From Ornatilinea apprima (GTDB lineage: Bacteria > Chloroflexota > Anaerolineae > Anaerolineales > Anaerolineaceae), in assembly GCF_001306115.1 (NCBI RefSeq), contig NZ_LGCL01000024.1:213449-277448 (forward strand): a stretch of DNA of 64,000 bases, written 5' to 3'. Positions 16,697-24,848 of this stretch are shown in pieces. The notes under the pieces are model-generated. The model saw nothing but the letters and a program-made list of their open reading frames with translations, made no database searches and had not been told where the DNA came from. The position numbers and the translations under genes are program-made. Numbering within the stretch: position 1 is the stretch's first letter; the number at the start of each line of letters is the position of its first letter.

Positions 16697-17782
16697 ATGA
16701 CCCCATCCCTGCTGCAGCGCAGTATCGAGATCATTCTGGCCAACCAGCACCCTTCGGGCGCGTACCTGGCCAGCCCCAATTTTCCCACCTACCATTACAG
16801 TTGGTTCCGCGACGGCACCTACATCGCCTACGCTATGGATCTGGCCGGGGAGACCGAAAGCGCGCGCCAGTTCCACCAGTGGGTGGCCCAAACGATTTTA
16901 CGCCACGAAGGCACCGCCCAGCGCGCCGCTGAAAAAGCGCGCGCCGGACAGCCGCTCAGCCCGCAAGACGTGCTGCACACCCGCTATACCGTAACTGGCG
17001 AAGCCGCCGCCGAAGACTGGCCCAACTTCCAATCCGACGGTTTTGGGGCCTGGTTGTGGGGCCTCAGCCAGCACCTTGAAATTTCTTCCGCGCCTCTCAG
17101 CGGCGAGTGCGAGCGCGCCGCCCGCCTGATTGCCGATTATCTGGCCGCCCTGTGGCAGCATCCCTGTTACGATTGCTGGGAAGAGTTTGGCGACCGCGTG
17201 CACGCCTACACCCTGGCGGCCATCTACGGCGGCCTGGAAGCCTGCACGCGCATGGGTCTCGCCGATTACCGCTCCGTTACGGCGGCCATCCGCGAAAAAA
17301 TCGACACGCAGTTGTTCAACGGCGCGTATTTCTCCAAGTTCATCGGCACACCGCTGGTCGATTCCAGTCTGCTCGGCCTGGCCGTCCCTTACGGCGTGGT
17401 GGACCCGCGAGACGCGCGTATGCGCGCCACCGTCGCGAAAATCGAGCAAGATCTGCTGCACGCGGGCGGCATCCAGCGCTATGCCGAAGACACCTATTAC
17501 GGCGGCGGAGAATGGGTGCTGCTCACCGCCTGGTGGGGCTGGTACTGGAGCCTGGCCGGAGACCCGGAAAAAGCCCGTCAGGCCAAAGCATGGATTGAAG
17601 CCCAGGCCAATCCGCTGGGCTGGCTGCCCGAACAGGTGCCCCTGCATGTTAACGCCCCGGAGCATTACCAGCCCTGGGTGCAGCGCTGGGGGCCGATTGC
17701 CAACCCGCTGCTTTGGTCGCAGGCCATGTATATCATTCTCGATCACCACCTGCGGGCGGGCAGCCGCCAACCCGCGAGTTAA
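16697..17782 (+). CDS. Glycoside hydrolase family 15 (glucoamylase / glucodextranase-like)
   Basis: The 361-residue product has the alpha/alpha-barrel marks of GH15: YHYSWFRDGTYIAYAMD near residue 34, the acid region YDCWEEFGDRVHAYTL with Glu162/Glu163, and the base region YYGGGEWVLLTAWWGWYW with Glu272. It is shorter than fungal or full bacterial glucoamylases because the N-terminal beta-sandwich is missing. Within GH15 some members split alpha-1,6 bonds (glucodextranase), which fits the GH66 neighbour. It starts two bases after the GH66 stop and closes the operon before a strong terminator. No export signal is seen. Confidence 0.85.
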   Translation: MTPSLLQRSIEIILANQHPSGAYLASPNFPTYHYSWFRDGTYIAYAMDLAGETESARQFHQWVAQTILRHEGTAQRAAEKARAGQPLSPQDVLHTRYTVTGEAAAEDWPNFQSDGFGAWLWGLSQHLEISSAPLSGECERAARLIADYLAALWQHPCYDCWEEFGDRVHAYTLAAIYGGLEACTRMGLADYRSVTAAIREKIDTQLFNGAYFSKFIGTPLVDSSLLGLAVPYGVVDPRDARMRATVAKIEQDLLHAGGIQRYAEDTYYGGGEWVLLTAWWGWYWSLAGDPEKARQAKAWIEAQANPLGWLPEQVPLHVNAPEHYQPWVQRWGPIANPLLWSQAMYIILDHHLRAGSRQPAS

Positions 17783-17787
17783 CCACA

Positions 17788-17833
17788 AAAGCTGGTTCTT
17801 TGCCTGTGAGTGCAAAGAACCAGCTTTCTTTTT
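17788..17833. terminator. Strong terminator at the end of the glucan operon
   Basis: AAAGCTGGTTCTTTGC at 17788-17803 and GCAAAGAACCAGCTTT at 17812-17827 make a perfect 16-bp stem with an 8-base loop, followed by CTTTTT. It serves the plus-strand operon and, being symmetric, may also help end the convergent GGDEF-EAL transcript. Confidence 0.93.
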
Positions 17834-17845
17834 CAGCGCGCGGGA

Positions 17846-20266
17846 CTACACCAGCTCCAGCGGCTCTTCAGTCCCCTCCACGTCCATCGCCAGCAGATTT
17901 CGCTCCAGCAGGTTTTCCATAATGGAAACGCTCACTGGGCGGCTAAACAGGTAACCCTGCGCCTTGTCGCAACCGTGCTGGCGTAAAAATTCCAGCTGCT
18001 CTTCGTTTTCCACCCCTTCGGCGGTTACTTGCAGCCCCAGAGCATGCCCCATGGCGATGATCGCGTCTAACAGGGTAACATTTTCTTGAATCCGCTCGAG
18101 GAAGGATTTGTCAATTTTCAAAATATCCACCGGGAAGCGTTTTAAGTACGACAGCGATGAATAACCGGTGCCAAAATCGTCGATGGCAATGCGCACGCCA
18201 AACTCGCGCATGCGCGCCAGGTTGTTATGCGCCAGGTTGTTATGCGCCAGGTCGTAATCGGCCATGGCCGTGCTTTCGGTGATCTCCACCTGCAGCTGGG
18301 CGCACTTCTCCGCTAAAATCGGCTGGTAGCGTTCGATCATGGCCTGGAACGACGCGTCTTGCAGCTGCTGGGCCGGCACATTAACCGCCAGATTAAGGTA
18401 GCTGTGCCCCTGCTTGTGCCAACGCAGCCACTGCTGAGCAGCCTGGACCATGATCCACTCGTTCAAGGGCACAATCAGGCCGGTTTCTTCAGCTACCGGC
18501 AGAAATTCACCCGGGAAGAGCAGCCCGCGGGTGGGGTGCATCCAGCGCACCAGCACCTCCACCGCCTCGATCAGTCCGGTATCCATGCGGATAATCGGTT
18601 GGTAGTGCAGCACAAACTCTTCCTGCTCAATCCCGCGCCGCAAATCGCTTTCCACCTGCAGCAGGGTCAGGCTGTCGGAATGCATGCGCATGTTATACAT
18701 CACCCAGCGCGCCTTGCCGCTGGCCTTGGCGCGGTTCATCGCCAGGTCGGCATCGCGCAGCAGCACATCGACCTGCCGGGCATGTTTCGAGGTGGCAATG
18801 CCGATGCTGGCTGTCAGATAGATGCTGCGGTCATTGATCTCAAAAGCAGATTTGAACGCATCCAAAATTCTCGCGGCGGCATCCACCGCTTCGCTTTCTG
18901 TTTTCAGGTTCTGCAGCACCACAGCAAACTCATCCCCGCCCATGCGCGCCAAAAAGTCTTCCTGGCGCAGGCAGGCCAGAATGCGGTCACGAGTGAGCAC
19001 CAAAACCTGATCCCCGGTCTGGTGATTGTAGCTGTCATTAATCAGCTTGAAGCGGTCCAGGTCAATGAACAAAACGCCGGTCAGCGCGCCATCCGCTGGT
19101 TGAGAGAGGATCTCGGTCAGCAGCGAGAGCAGGAAGGTGCGGTTGGGCAGGCGCGTGAGGGTATCGTGCAGGGTCTCATGGTTCAGGCGCTGTTCATTTT
19201 CTTCCAGCGCCTTCTGCGAATTCTGCAATGCCTCAAAGGTCTGGTTAATTTTCCGCGCCAGTTGAGAAAATTCATCGTTTCCGGGCAGGCTGATGCGCGT
19301 GGAAAGGTCTTGGGTCGTGCGCGCCAGGTCAATCCCCCGGTGAATCACATCCAGGCGGCGGATGATATTTTTCTCAATAACAAGATTGCCCGTTACCGAG
19401 AAGAAAATACCAATCAAAATTACCGCCGCGATGAAATAGCGGTTGAAGATTTTGGCGTGATTGTAATATTCACGCACCTCCAGAATTCGCAGAATCAAAT
19501 GCAAATCGCCTTCATTGTTGCTCAACATGGTGTACCCGGCGATCCAGTCCTCGTCTCTGGTCAGGGCCGTTTTCTGGCTGCCGGAGGCCTGCATATTCGC
19601 CAGCGCCGCCGTGTAATCTTCCGGCAGAGCGGCGGGGTCATATTCGCGGATTTCAACCGGCATGTTAAGCAATTCGGAAAGAACCCCCATCTCCGCCGCA
19701 TTCAGGGCACGGCCCACCACCAGCGTCCCCGCCACCGGGCCTTCGTACAGACTGGTGATGATTTGATGTGCGGCGACCAGCCACGGCATACCGTTCAACA
19801 TCACAATTTCAGCGCGCGCGTCCGATTCTAATTCAAAGCTGCCAAGGTCCAGGTGCCGGCTGAAGACTTCCTGCCAGCCTTGCGGGGGCGCTTCTTCCTC
19901 CATCGCCTGCAGGTTAAACCCCTTGGCGTAGAGCAGCTCACCATCCGGCCGGATGACAGCGAACAGATTGAGGCGCATATAGACAAACGTCTCATCCAGC
20001 AGATTGGTTTCGGCGTACGTCTCGTTCTCGCCGTTGGCAAAGAGGTAGGTGTCATCCCAGGCGCCCCAGTCTTGCGCGAAACTGGCCAACTGCCCTTTTT
20101 GCGACTCCAGCACCGACAGCGCCACATCCAGATCGGACTGGACGCGCTTTTCTTCCAACTGCATATAACTGCGGAAAAGGAAAGCCCGAGAGACAACCGA
20201 CAGCAGACCGGCCAGAATGAGGGTCGCGGCGATTGTGGCAAGCAGGGTTTTATAGCGAAGAGTCAT
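17846..20266 (-). CDS. CHASE4-HAMP-GGDEF-EAL cyclic di-GMP enzyme
   Basis: The 806-residue membrane protein has a helix near residues 9-29, a periplasmic CHASE4-like sensor with the mark DWGAWDDTYLF, a second helix near 275-297, and a HAMP linker. A GGDEF domain follows with an intact motif (ARMGGDEFAVVL), and the EAL domain reads EVLVR instead of EALLR. The other phosphodiesterase residues are present: VEITEST, DDFGTGYSSL, ILKIDKSF, TAEGVEN and QGYLFSRP. Both synthesis and breakdown of cyclic di-GMP are therefore possible. A five-residue tandem duplication (LAHNN twice) lies between VEITES and DDFG, lengthening a helix against the family norm. It stands alone on its strand. Confidence 0.93.
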   Translation of the reverse strand: MTLRYKTLLATIAATLILAGLLSVVSRAFLFRSYMQLEEKRVQSDLDVALSVLESQKGQLASFAQDWGAWDDTYLFANGENETYAETNLLDETFVYMRLNLFAVIRPDGELLYAKGFNLQAMEEEAPPQGWQEVFSRHLDLGSFELESDARAEIVMLNGMPWLVAAHQIITSLYEGPVAGTLVVGRALNAAEMGVLSELLNMPVEIREYDPAALPEDYTAALANMQASGSQKTALTRDEDWIAGYTMLSNNEGDLHLILRILEVREYYNHAKIFNRYFIAAVILIGIFFSVTGNLVIEKNIIRRLDVIHRGIDLARTTQDLSTRISLPGNDEFSQLARKINQTFEALQNSQKALEENEQRLNHETLHDTLTRLPNRTFLLSLLTEILSQPADGALTGVLFIDLDRFKLINDSYNHQTGDQVLVLTRDRILACLRQEDFLARMGGDEFAVVLQNLKTESEAVDAAARILDAFKSAFEINDRSIYLTASIGIATSKHARQVDVLLRDADLAMNRAKASGKARWVMYNMRMHSDSLTLLQVESDLRRGIEQEEFVLHYQPIIRMDTGLIEAVEVLVRWMHPTRGLLFPGEFLPVAEETGLIVPLNEWIMVQAAQQWLRWHKQGHSYLNLAVNVPAQQLQDASFQAMIERYQPILAEKCAQLQVEITESTAMADYDLAHNNLAHNNLARMREFGVRIAIDDFGTGYSSLSYLKRFPVDILKIDKSFLERIQENVTLLDAIIAMGHALGLQVTAEGVENEEQLEFLRQHGCDKAQGYLFSRPVSVSIMENLLERNLLAMDVEGTEEPLELV
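18214..18258 (-). repeat. 15-bp tandem duplication within the EAL domain
   Basis: GCGCCAGGTTGTTAT occurs at 18214-18228 and again at 18229-18243, and a third copy with two differences follows to 18258. In the protein this gives LAHNN LAHNN LARMR. The frame is kept. Confidence 0.9.
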
Positions 20267-20396
20267 AGGTTAATCGGTAATCCAGTAAATGAAATGTCGC
20301 TTGATACCCATAAACCGGGTGAGACGGCCTGATGTTCCACCGTCAATTTACCCCTTCTTTATCGTTATCGGCAAATTTAATGTTTTCTACAGATCC

Positions 20397-21200
20397 TTAT
20401 ACGGTTTCCAGCGTTCCTTTTTGCTTGGCTTTGGTCTCAAACCAACGGAACAGCCAGAAGCCCGCCAGCCCGTAGGCCAGTCCCACCGCCAGCTCACCCA
20501 GCAGCAGGGGCAGCACACTTTCCAGGCTGGCCCCGGCGATCAGCGCGCGCGCCGAGGTGATCCCGCGCGTCAGCGGCAGACCCTGCGCCAACACCTGGAA
20601 CACCACCGGCAGGCGGTCAACCGGTATATTGGCCCCCGAAAAGATAAGCAGCAAGAAATAGACCGAGTTGTTCACAAACATAATGTTCGTCGTAATCAGG
20701 CCAACGCAGCCCATCAACAGCCCCATCCCTGAGCAGCTAATGGTCGTGACCAGAATGGTCAGCGCCAGAGCGGGCAGATCGGTGTTCGAAAGATCCAATC
20801 CCAACAGCAGCACGCCCCACATCAGACCCACCACCACGCCCAGCATGCCGTCGATGACGTGCATAAAGGCGCGCCCCACAAACAGGAAAAAGCGGTTGGC
20901 CGGCGTGCCAAACAGATAAGGCAGCGTGCCGTTCCAGCGGTCGCCGCCGATGCTCATGGTTACCCCGTAGATGCCGCTCACCGCGCTGATTTGAACCGCG
21001 TTGCCGATGACATAAAAGCTGGCGTTCTCACGCCCGCTGGCATAAATACCCAGCAGTGTAAAGAACAAAATCTGCGCCAGCGGCATCAGCACCTTGGAAG
21101 CCAGGTAGGTGGTCGGCCGCAGCCAGTGAAACATACCGATATAAGAAAGCAGGGTGCCCTGCCAGAAAATGCGGATGTTAACCGTCAATTGTCGCAGCAT
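20397..21200 (-). CDS. ABC-2 type transporter permease (second subunit)
   Basis: The 267-residue integral membrane protein has about six helices in the layout of ABC-2 exporter permeases, with an amphipathic N-terminal segment followed by FHWLRPTTYLASKVLMPLAQILFF, and the C-terminal LARGLPL-type block seen here as LAQGLPLTRGITSARALI. It is the last of three genes with the ABC ATPase and a second permease, separated from the latter by eight bases. Substrate is unknown; such exporters move drugs, lipids or peptides outwards. Confidence 0.88.
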   Translation of the reverse strand: MLRQLTVNIRIFWQGTLLSYIGMFHWLRPTTYLASKVLMPLAQILFFTLLGIYASGRENASFYVIGNAVQISAVSGIYGVTMSIGGDRWNGTLPYLFGTPANRFFLFVGRAFMHVIDGMLGVVVGLMWGVLLLGLDLSNTDLPALALTILVTTISCSGMGLLMGCVGLITTNIMFVNNSVYFLLLIFSGANIPVDRLPVVFQVLAQGLPLTRGITSARALIAGASLESVLPLLLGELAVGLAYGLAGFWLFRWFETKAKQKGTLETV

Positions 21201-21208
21201 GGCGGCTC

Positions 21209-22003
21209 CTATTCCATATCCAGAGTGGCGTCGGTGCGCGCCTTCACCAGCATCAGCTTAAACAAGCGGCTGGAAAGGAAGAAATACACCAACGAAAACA
21301 GCAGCATCATGCCCCAGCACAGCAGCACCTCTGGCAGCGCACCCGTTCCACTCGAGGTGGCGTGCAGGGCGCGCGCCGCCCAATACGGCGGCAGCAGATA
21401 GCTGAGCGGCGTGGTCCAACCTGGCAGCAGCGCGATGGGGAACAGAAACCCGCTGAGAATGTAGACCGGGAACTCCAACGCGTTTTGAAACTGCTGCACA
21501 GCCGGGTTCATCACAAAGATCGGCGCGATGATCAACCCAAAACTGATAAAAGCCACCACCGCCAGCAGCAGCGAAACAACAAAGAGCAGCGGCTGCTGGA
21601 TGGACAGATCAAACCCGAAAAGCAGCGCGGCCAGCAGGTAACTGGCTACCATCGAGACCAGCGACTGGGTTACGTCGGCCAGGTTCTTGCCGAACACAAT
21701 CACTTCCAGCGGAGTGGGCACGCCCACCAGCGTCTCCAGCGTACCGGAGCGGCGCTCCACGTTGATGCTGTTGCCACTCACAAAAAGCAGGCTGCTCCAC
21801 AGGCCGGTCATCCCGCTGCCCACCACCACAAATATCGCCATCTCCGGCCCCTTGTCGCCCAGCATCCACATCGCCATGACGGCGATCAGCAGTGGCTGCA
21901 CCAGCACAGTGAAAATGATGAAGGCGTCCATCACGTTGTGGCGAAAGGTCATTTCTGCTACGGCCAAAATGGCGCGTCCGTACGTTTTCCACAGGCGCGT
22001 CAT
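21209..22003 (-). CDS. ABC-2 type transporter permease (first subunit)
   Basis: The 264-residue membrane protein belongs to the ABC-2 permease group. The cytoplasmic N-terminal block is followed by a first helix (FIIFTVLVQPLLIAVMAMWML), then NSINVERRSGTLETLVGVPTPLEVIVFGK, which is a hallmark of DrrB/NatB-like permeases, and four more helices. Its start codon overlaps the stop of the ATPase gene by four bases (ATGA), so the two are translationally coupled. With the downstream permease it should form a heterodimeric exporter. Confidence 0.92.
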   Translation of the reverse strand: MTRLWKTYGRAILAVAEMTFRHNVMDAFIIFTVLVQPLLIAVMAMWMLGDKGPEMAIFVVVGSGMTGLWSSLLFVSGNSINVERRSGTLETLVGVPTPLEVIVFGKNLADVTQSLVSMVASYLLAALLFGFDLSIQQPLLFVVSLLLAVVAFISFGLIIAPIFVMNPAVQQFQNALEFPVYILSGFLFPIALLPGWTTPLSYLLPPYWAARALHATSSGTGALPEVLLCWGMMLLFSLVYFFLSSRLFKLMLVKARTDATLDME

Positions 22004-22974
22004 GCTTTTTTGCCTCCCACCAGGCGCACGTAAGCGTCTTCCAGGGTTGGCTCGCGCACAATCACGCGCCCCACGCGCAGGCCATTGAGCAGCGTTACCA
22101 GGTCGGGCACGGCCTCGGCCCCGCGCAGCGACTGCACCTGCAGCAGCTGCTTCTGCTCGCGGTTCTCAATATGCACCGAGTCAACATAGGGCTGGGCTTT
22201 GATTTTCTGCACCAGCTCGTCGGGGATGCCGTAGACCTCCACCTCCACCACCGACAGGTCGCTGACAAAGCGCTTCAGTGCCTCGGGCGTATCCAGCGCC
22301 ACCAGATTGCCGTGGTCAATCACCGCGATGCGCTGGCAGAGCGCGTCGGCCTCAAACATATAATGCGTGGTCAGCAAAATGGTCTTGTTCTCCGACTGCA
22401 GGTTCTTAATCACCGCGCGAAATTCACGCGCGCCCACCGGGTCGAGGCCGATGGTAGGCTCATCCAGAAACAACACCTGCGGATCGTGCAGCAGGGTGCG
22501 CGCCACGTGCAGGCGCTGCTTCATGCCGCGCGAGTAGCCTTCCACGCGCTCATTGCCGCGATCCTTCAACCCCACCAGTTCCAGCAGGTAAGGGATGCGC
22601 TTTTTGGACACATCCGGGTCGACATGATACAGGCTGCCGAAATAGCGCAGGTTGTCAATGCCAGAGAGCCGCCAATACAGCCCGCGCTCGCCGCCAAAGA
22701 TGAAGCCAATGCGCTTCTGCACCTCCGTGGCGTTCTTCACCACGTCCAGCCCCATAATGCGCGCGCCGCCCCGCGTGGGCAGCAGCAGCGTGGTGAGCAT
22801 TTTCACCGTAGTGGTTTTGCCCGCTCCATTGGGGCCCAACAGGCCAAACAGCTCGCCCGCCCCCACCTCAAAGCTGACATCTTCCACAGCCAGCACTTCT
22901 TTGGTGGTGCGGCGGAACACGCCAATCGTCGGCCGAAATATGCGTTGTAAATGATCTACTTCTATGGCTTTCAC
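22000..22974 (-). CDS. ABC exporter ATP-binding protein (DrrA/NatA type)
   Basis: The 324-residue ATPase has Walker A GPNGAGKTT at about 48-56, a signature region YSRGMKQRL (SRGM in place of SGGQ, common in DrrA/NatA-like proteins), Walker B VLFLDEPTIGLDP and the switch His in LLTTHYMFEAD. A C-terminal domain of about 90 residues (DUF4162-like) ends with TLEDAYVRLVGGK, as in drug and lipid exporter ATPases. It leads a three-gene exporter run. What is exported is not evident. The start at 22974 lies 219 bases from the tandem repeat array. Confidence 0.93.
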   Translation of the reverse strand: MKAIEVDHLQRIFRPTIGVFRRTTKEVLAVEDVSFEVGAGELFGLLGPNGAGKTTTVKMLTTLLLPTRGGARIMGLDVVKNATEVQKRIGFIFGGERGLYWRLSGIDNLRYFGSLYHVDPDVSKKRIPYLLELVGLKDRGNERVEGYSRGMKQRLHVARTLLHDPQVLFLDEPTIGLDPVGAREFRAVIKNLQSENKTILLTTHYMFEADALCQRIAVIDHGNLVALDTPEALKRFVSDLSVVEVEVYGIPDELVQKIKAQPYVDSVHIENREQKQLLQVQSLRGAEAVPDLVTLLNGLRVGRVIVREPTLEDAYVRLVGGKKA

Positions 22975-23193
22975 GCGAAAACATCCTCTTCTTTAATGTA
23001 CTTTTCCAGCAGATGCATTGTAACCCATATCCCAGCGCTCGCAGGTCAGCCAAATGGTCAGGCCTGCCCTGCCAGGCTGACCAGTCAATGGGTACGCTGG
23101 CCCGCGCGGGGCGTTTTCGCTGCCGAAAAACAAACCGGCACAATAAGTAGGACGTTCTCGGCGCTCGTTTCGTTACAGTTTTCAGAAGAACAT
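22975..23193. other. Spacer between ABC exporter operon and repeat array
   Basis: No gene is seen. It contains the exporter's presumed promoter region on the minus strand, but I find no convincing -35/-10 pair. The direct pair GGTCAGCC/GGTCAGGCC near 23044-23063 is weak. Confidence 0.4.
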
Positions 23194-23953
23194 TTCTCTT
23201 GTAGGGCGGTGTTGAAGGCGGACGGTTTGTTTTAAGTCAAAACCATTTTGTCCCCGCCCGCAACCCACCGTCCGCTTTTGCTGGTGGGATTCGGGCGGAT
23301 CATTCCGCCGGTTTACCATTGAACAGGCGGGCCCGCCCTGCTCCCACCCTACCGCGGATTGGGTTCTCTTGTAGGGTGGCGTGGAGGGCGGAATGTCTTT
23401 TTTGAGGTAGAGCAAATTTTACCCGCCCGCAACCCACCGTCGGCTTTTGTTGGTGGGATTCGGGCGGGTAGCCACGCCGGTTTACCATTGAACAGGCTGA
23501 TCCGCCCTGCTCCCACCCTACCGCGGATTGGGTTCTCTTGTAGGGTGGCGTGGAGGGCGGAATGTCTTTTTTGAGGTAGAGCAAATTTTACCCGCCCGCA
23601 ACCCACCGTCGGCTTTTGTTGGTGGGATTCGGGCGGGTAGCTACGCCGGTTTACCATTGAACAGGCTGATCCGCCCTGCTCCCACCCTACCGCGGATTGG
23701 GTTCTCTTGTAGGGTGGCGTTGAGGGCGGCCGATCTACTTTGCGCCAAAACCATTTTGTCGCCGCCCGCAACCCACCGTCGGCTTTTGTTGGTGGGATTC
23801 GGGCGGATCATTCCGCCGGTTTACCATTGAACAGGCGGGCCCGCCTTGCTCTCACCCTACCGCGGATTGAGTTCTCTTGTAGGGTGGCGTTGAGGGCGGA
23901 TCAACCAACGCTGAGTCAAAACCATTTTGTCCCCGCCCGCAACCCACCGTCCG
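23194..23953. repeat. 169-170 bp tandem repeat array, five copies (last incomplete)
   Basis: The mark TTCTCTTGTAGGG recurs at 23194, 23364, 23533, 23702 and 23872, so the period is 170, 169, 169 and 170. Copies 2 and 3 are nearly identical; copies 1, 4 and 5 differ mainly in a 20-base internal block. Each unit holds two imperfect dyads, CCGCCCT..CCACCCTAC against GTAGGGTGG..GAGGGCGG, and CCCGCCCG..CCCACC against GGTGGG..CGGGCGGG. The last copy ends at the second dyad. Open frames across it in several phases are repeat artefacts. Confidence 0.95.
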
Positions 23954-24136
23954 TTGATGGGCAAATTGCGATTGACCGCCATCCCCAAGACGGTGTACCG
24001 CCGCACCCTACGGAAGAACTGCGGCTCCCTCCCTACAATGCGCTTTCCAGCATTTTGGGGAAGGCTTGGGGTGGGGTCCGCGCCATCAATGATACAATTC
24101 CTTATTCATTTCACCCTTACCTCAAGGAAACAAAAT
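23954..24136. other. Spacer between repeat array and racemase gene, with hairpin element
   Basis: This carries the hairpin repeat at 24026-24080 (listed separately) and the leader of the racemase gene. A plausible -10, GATACAATT near 24089, precedes it; the -35 is not clear. Confidence 0.45.
24026..24080. repeat. Dispersed hairpin element, copy 1
   Basis: CCCTCCCTACAATGC, TTTCCA, GCATTTTGGGGAAGG and CTTGGGGTGGGG follow in order, forming an imperfect hairpin. A closely similar copy lies at 53463-53516. Confidence 0.8.
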
Positions 24137-24844
24137 ATGAAAACTATCGGCATGATCGGCGGGATGAGCTGGGAATCATCCATCGAGTATTACCGCATCA
24201 CCAACCAGCGCGTGCGCGAAAAGCTGGGCGGGCTGCATTCGGCCAAAAGCGTTATGGTCTCAGTTGATTTCGCGGAGATCGAGGTACTGCAAAGCAGCGG
24301 GCGCTGGGACGAGGCCACCCAAATGATGGTCGACGCGGCCCTGCAGGTGCAGCGCGGCGGCGCGGATTTTTTGATGATCTGCACCAACACCATGCACCGC
24401 ATGGCCGAAGAAGTGCGCGCCGCGCTGCAAATCCCCCTGCTGCACATCGCCGACGCCACCGCCGCGCGCGTAAAGCAGACGGGCATGACCAAGATTGGCC
24501 TGCTGGGCACGCGCTTCACCATGGAAGAAGACTTCTACTGCGGACGGCTGGAAAGCCTGCACGGCCTGCAAGTGTTGGTCCCAAACGCCGCCGGGCGCGG
24601 CCTGGTGCACCGCGTCATCTACGACGAACTGGTGCTGGGGCAAACCAAACCCGCCTCACGGGCGGAGTTTGCGCGCATCATCAGCCAAATGCAAGCCGAA
24701 GGCGCGCAGGGTGTCATTCTGGGCTGCACCGAGATTGGCCTGCTGGTCAAACAAGGCGACGTTGACCTGCCGCTCTTCGACACCACACGCATTCACGCAG
24801 AAGCCGCGGTAGACGCGGCCCTGGGCGAACTGGATTTGTCTTAA
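24137..24844 (+). CDS. Aspartate/glutamate racemase family protein
   Basis: The 235-residue product has the two-domain racemase fold with both catalytic Cys, Cys82 in MICTNTMHR and Cys197 in ILGCTEIGLL, and the N-terminal IGMIGGMSWESSIEYY of the aspartate racemase branch. It interconverts L- and D- forms of an acidic amino acid without cofactor; D-Asp or D-Glu for cell wall use is possible. The frame stays open far upstream through the hairpin and repeats, but the ATG at 24137 with AAGGAA just before it starts the conserved domain. It converges with the transporter gene, whose stop lies four bases away. Confidence 0.92.
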   Translation: MKTIGMIGGMSWESSIEYYRITNQRVREKLGGLHSAKSVMVSVDFAEIEVLQSSGRWDEATQMMVDAALQVQRGGADFLMICTNTMHRMAEEVRAALQIPLLHIADATAARVKQTGMTKIGLLGTRFTMEEDFYCGRLESLHGLQVLVPNAAGRGLVHRVIYDELVLGQTKPASRAEFARIISQMQAEGAQGVILGCTEIGLLVKQGDVDLPLFDTTRIHAEAAVDAALGELDLS

Positions 24845-24848
24845 AAAA

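Noticed and set aside
23182..23830. Open frames of 70-140 residues across the tandem array on both strands
   Set aside because: They repeat the same peptide with each 169-170 bp unit, have no ribosome binding site and exist in several frames at once; they are a by-product of the repeat.
23194..23953. CRISPR array
   Set aside because: Units are 169-170 bp and run head to tail with no unique spacers, and no cas gene is in the window.
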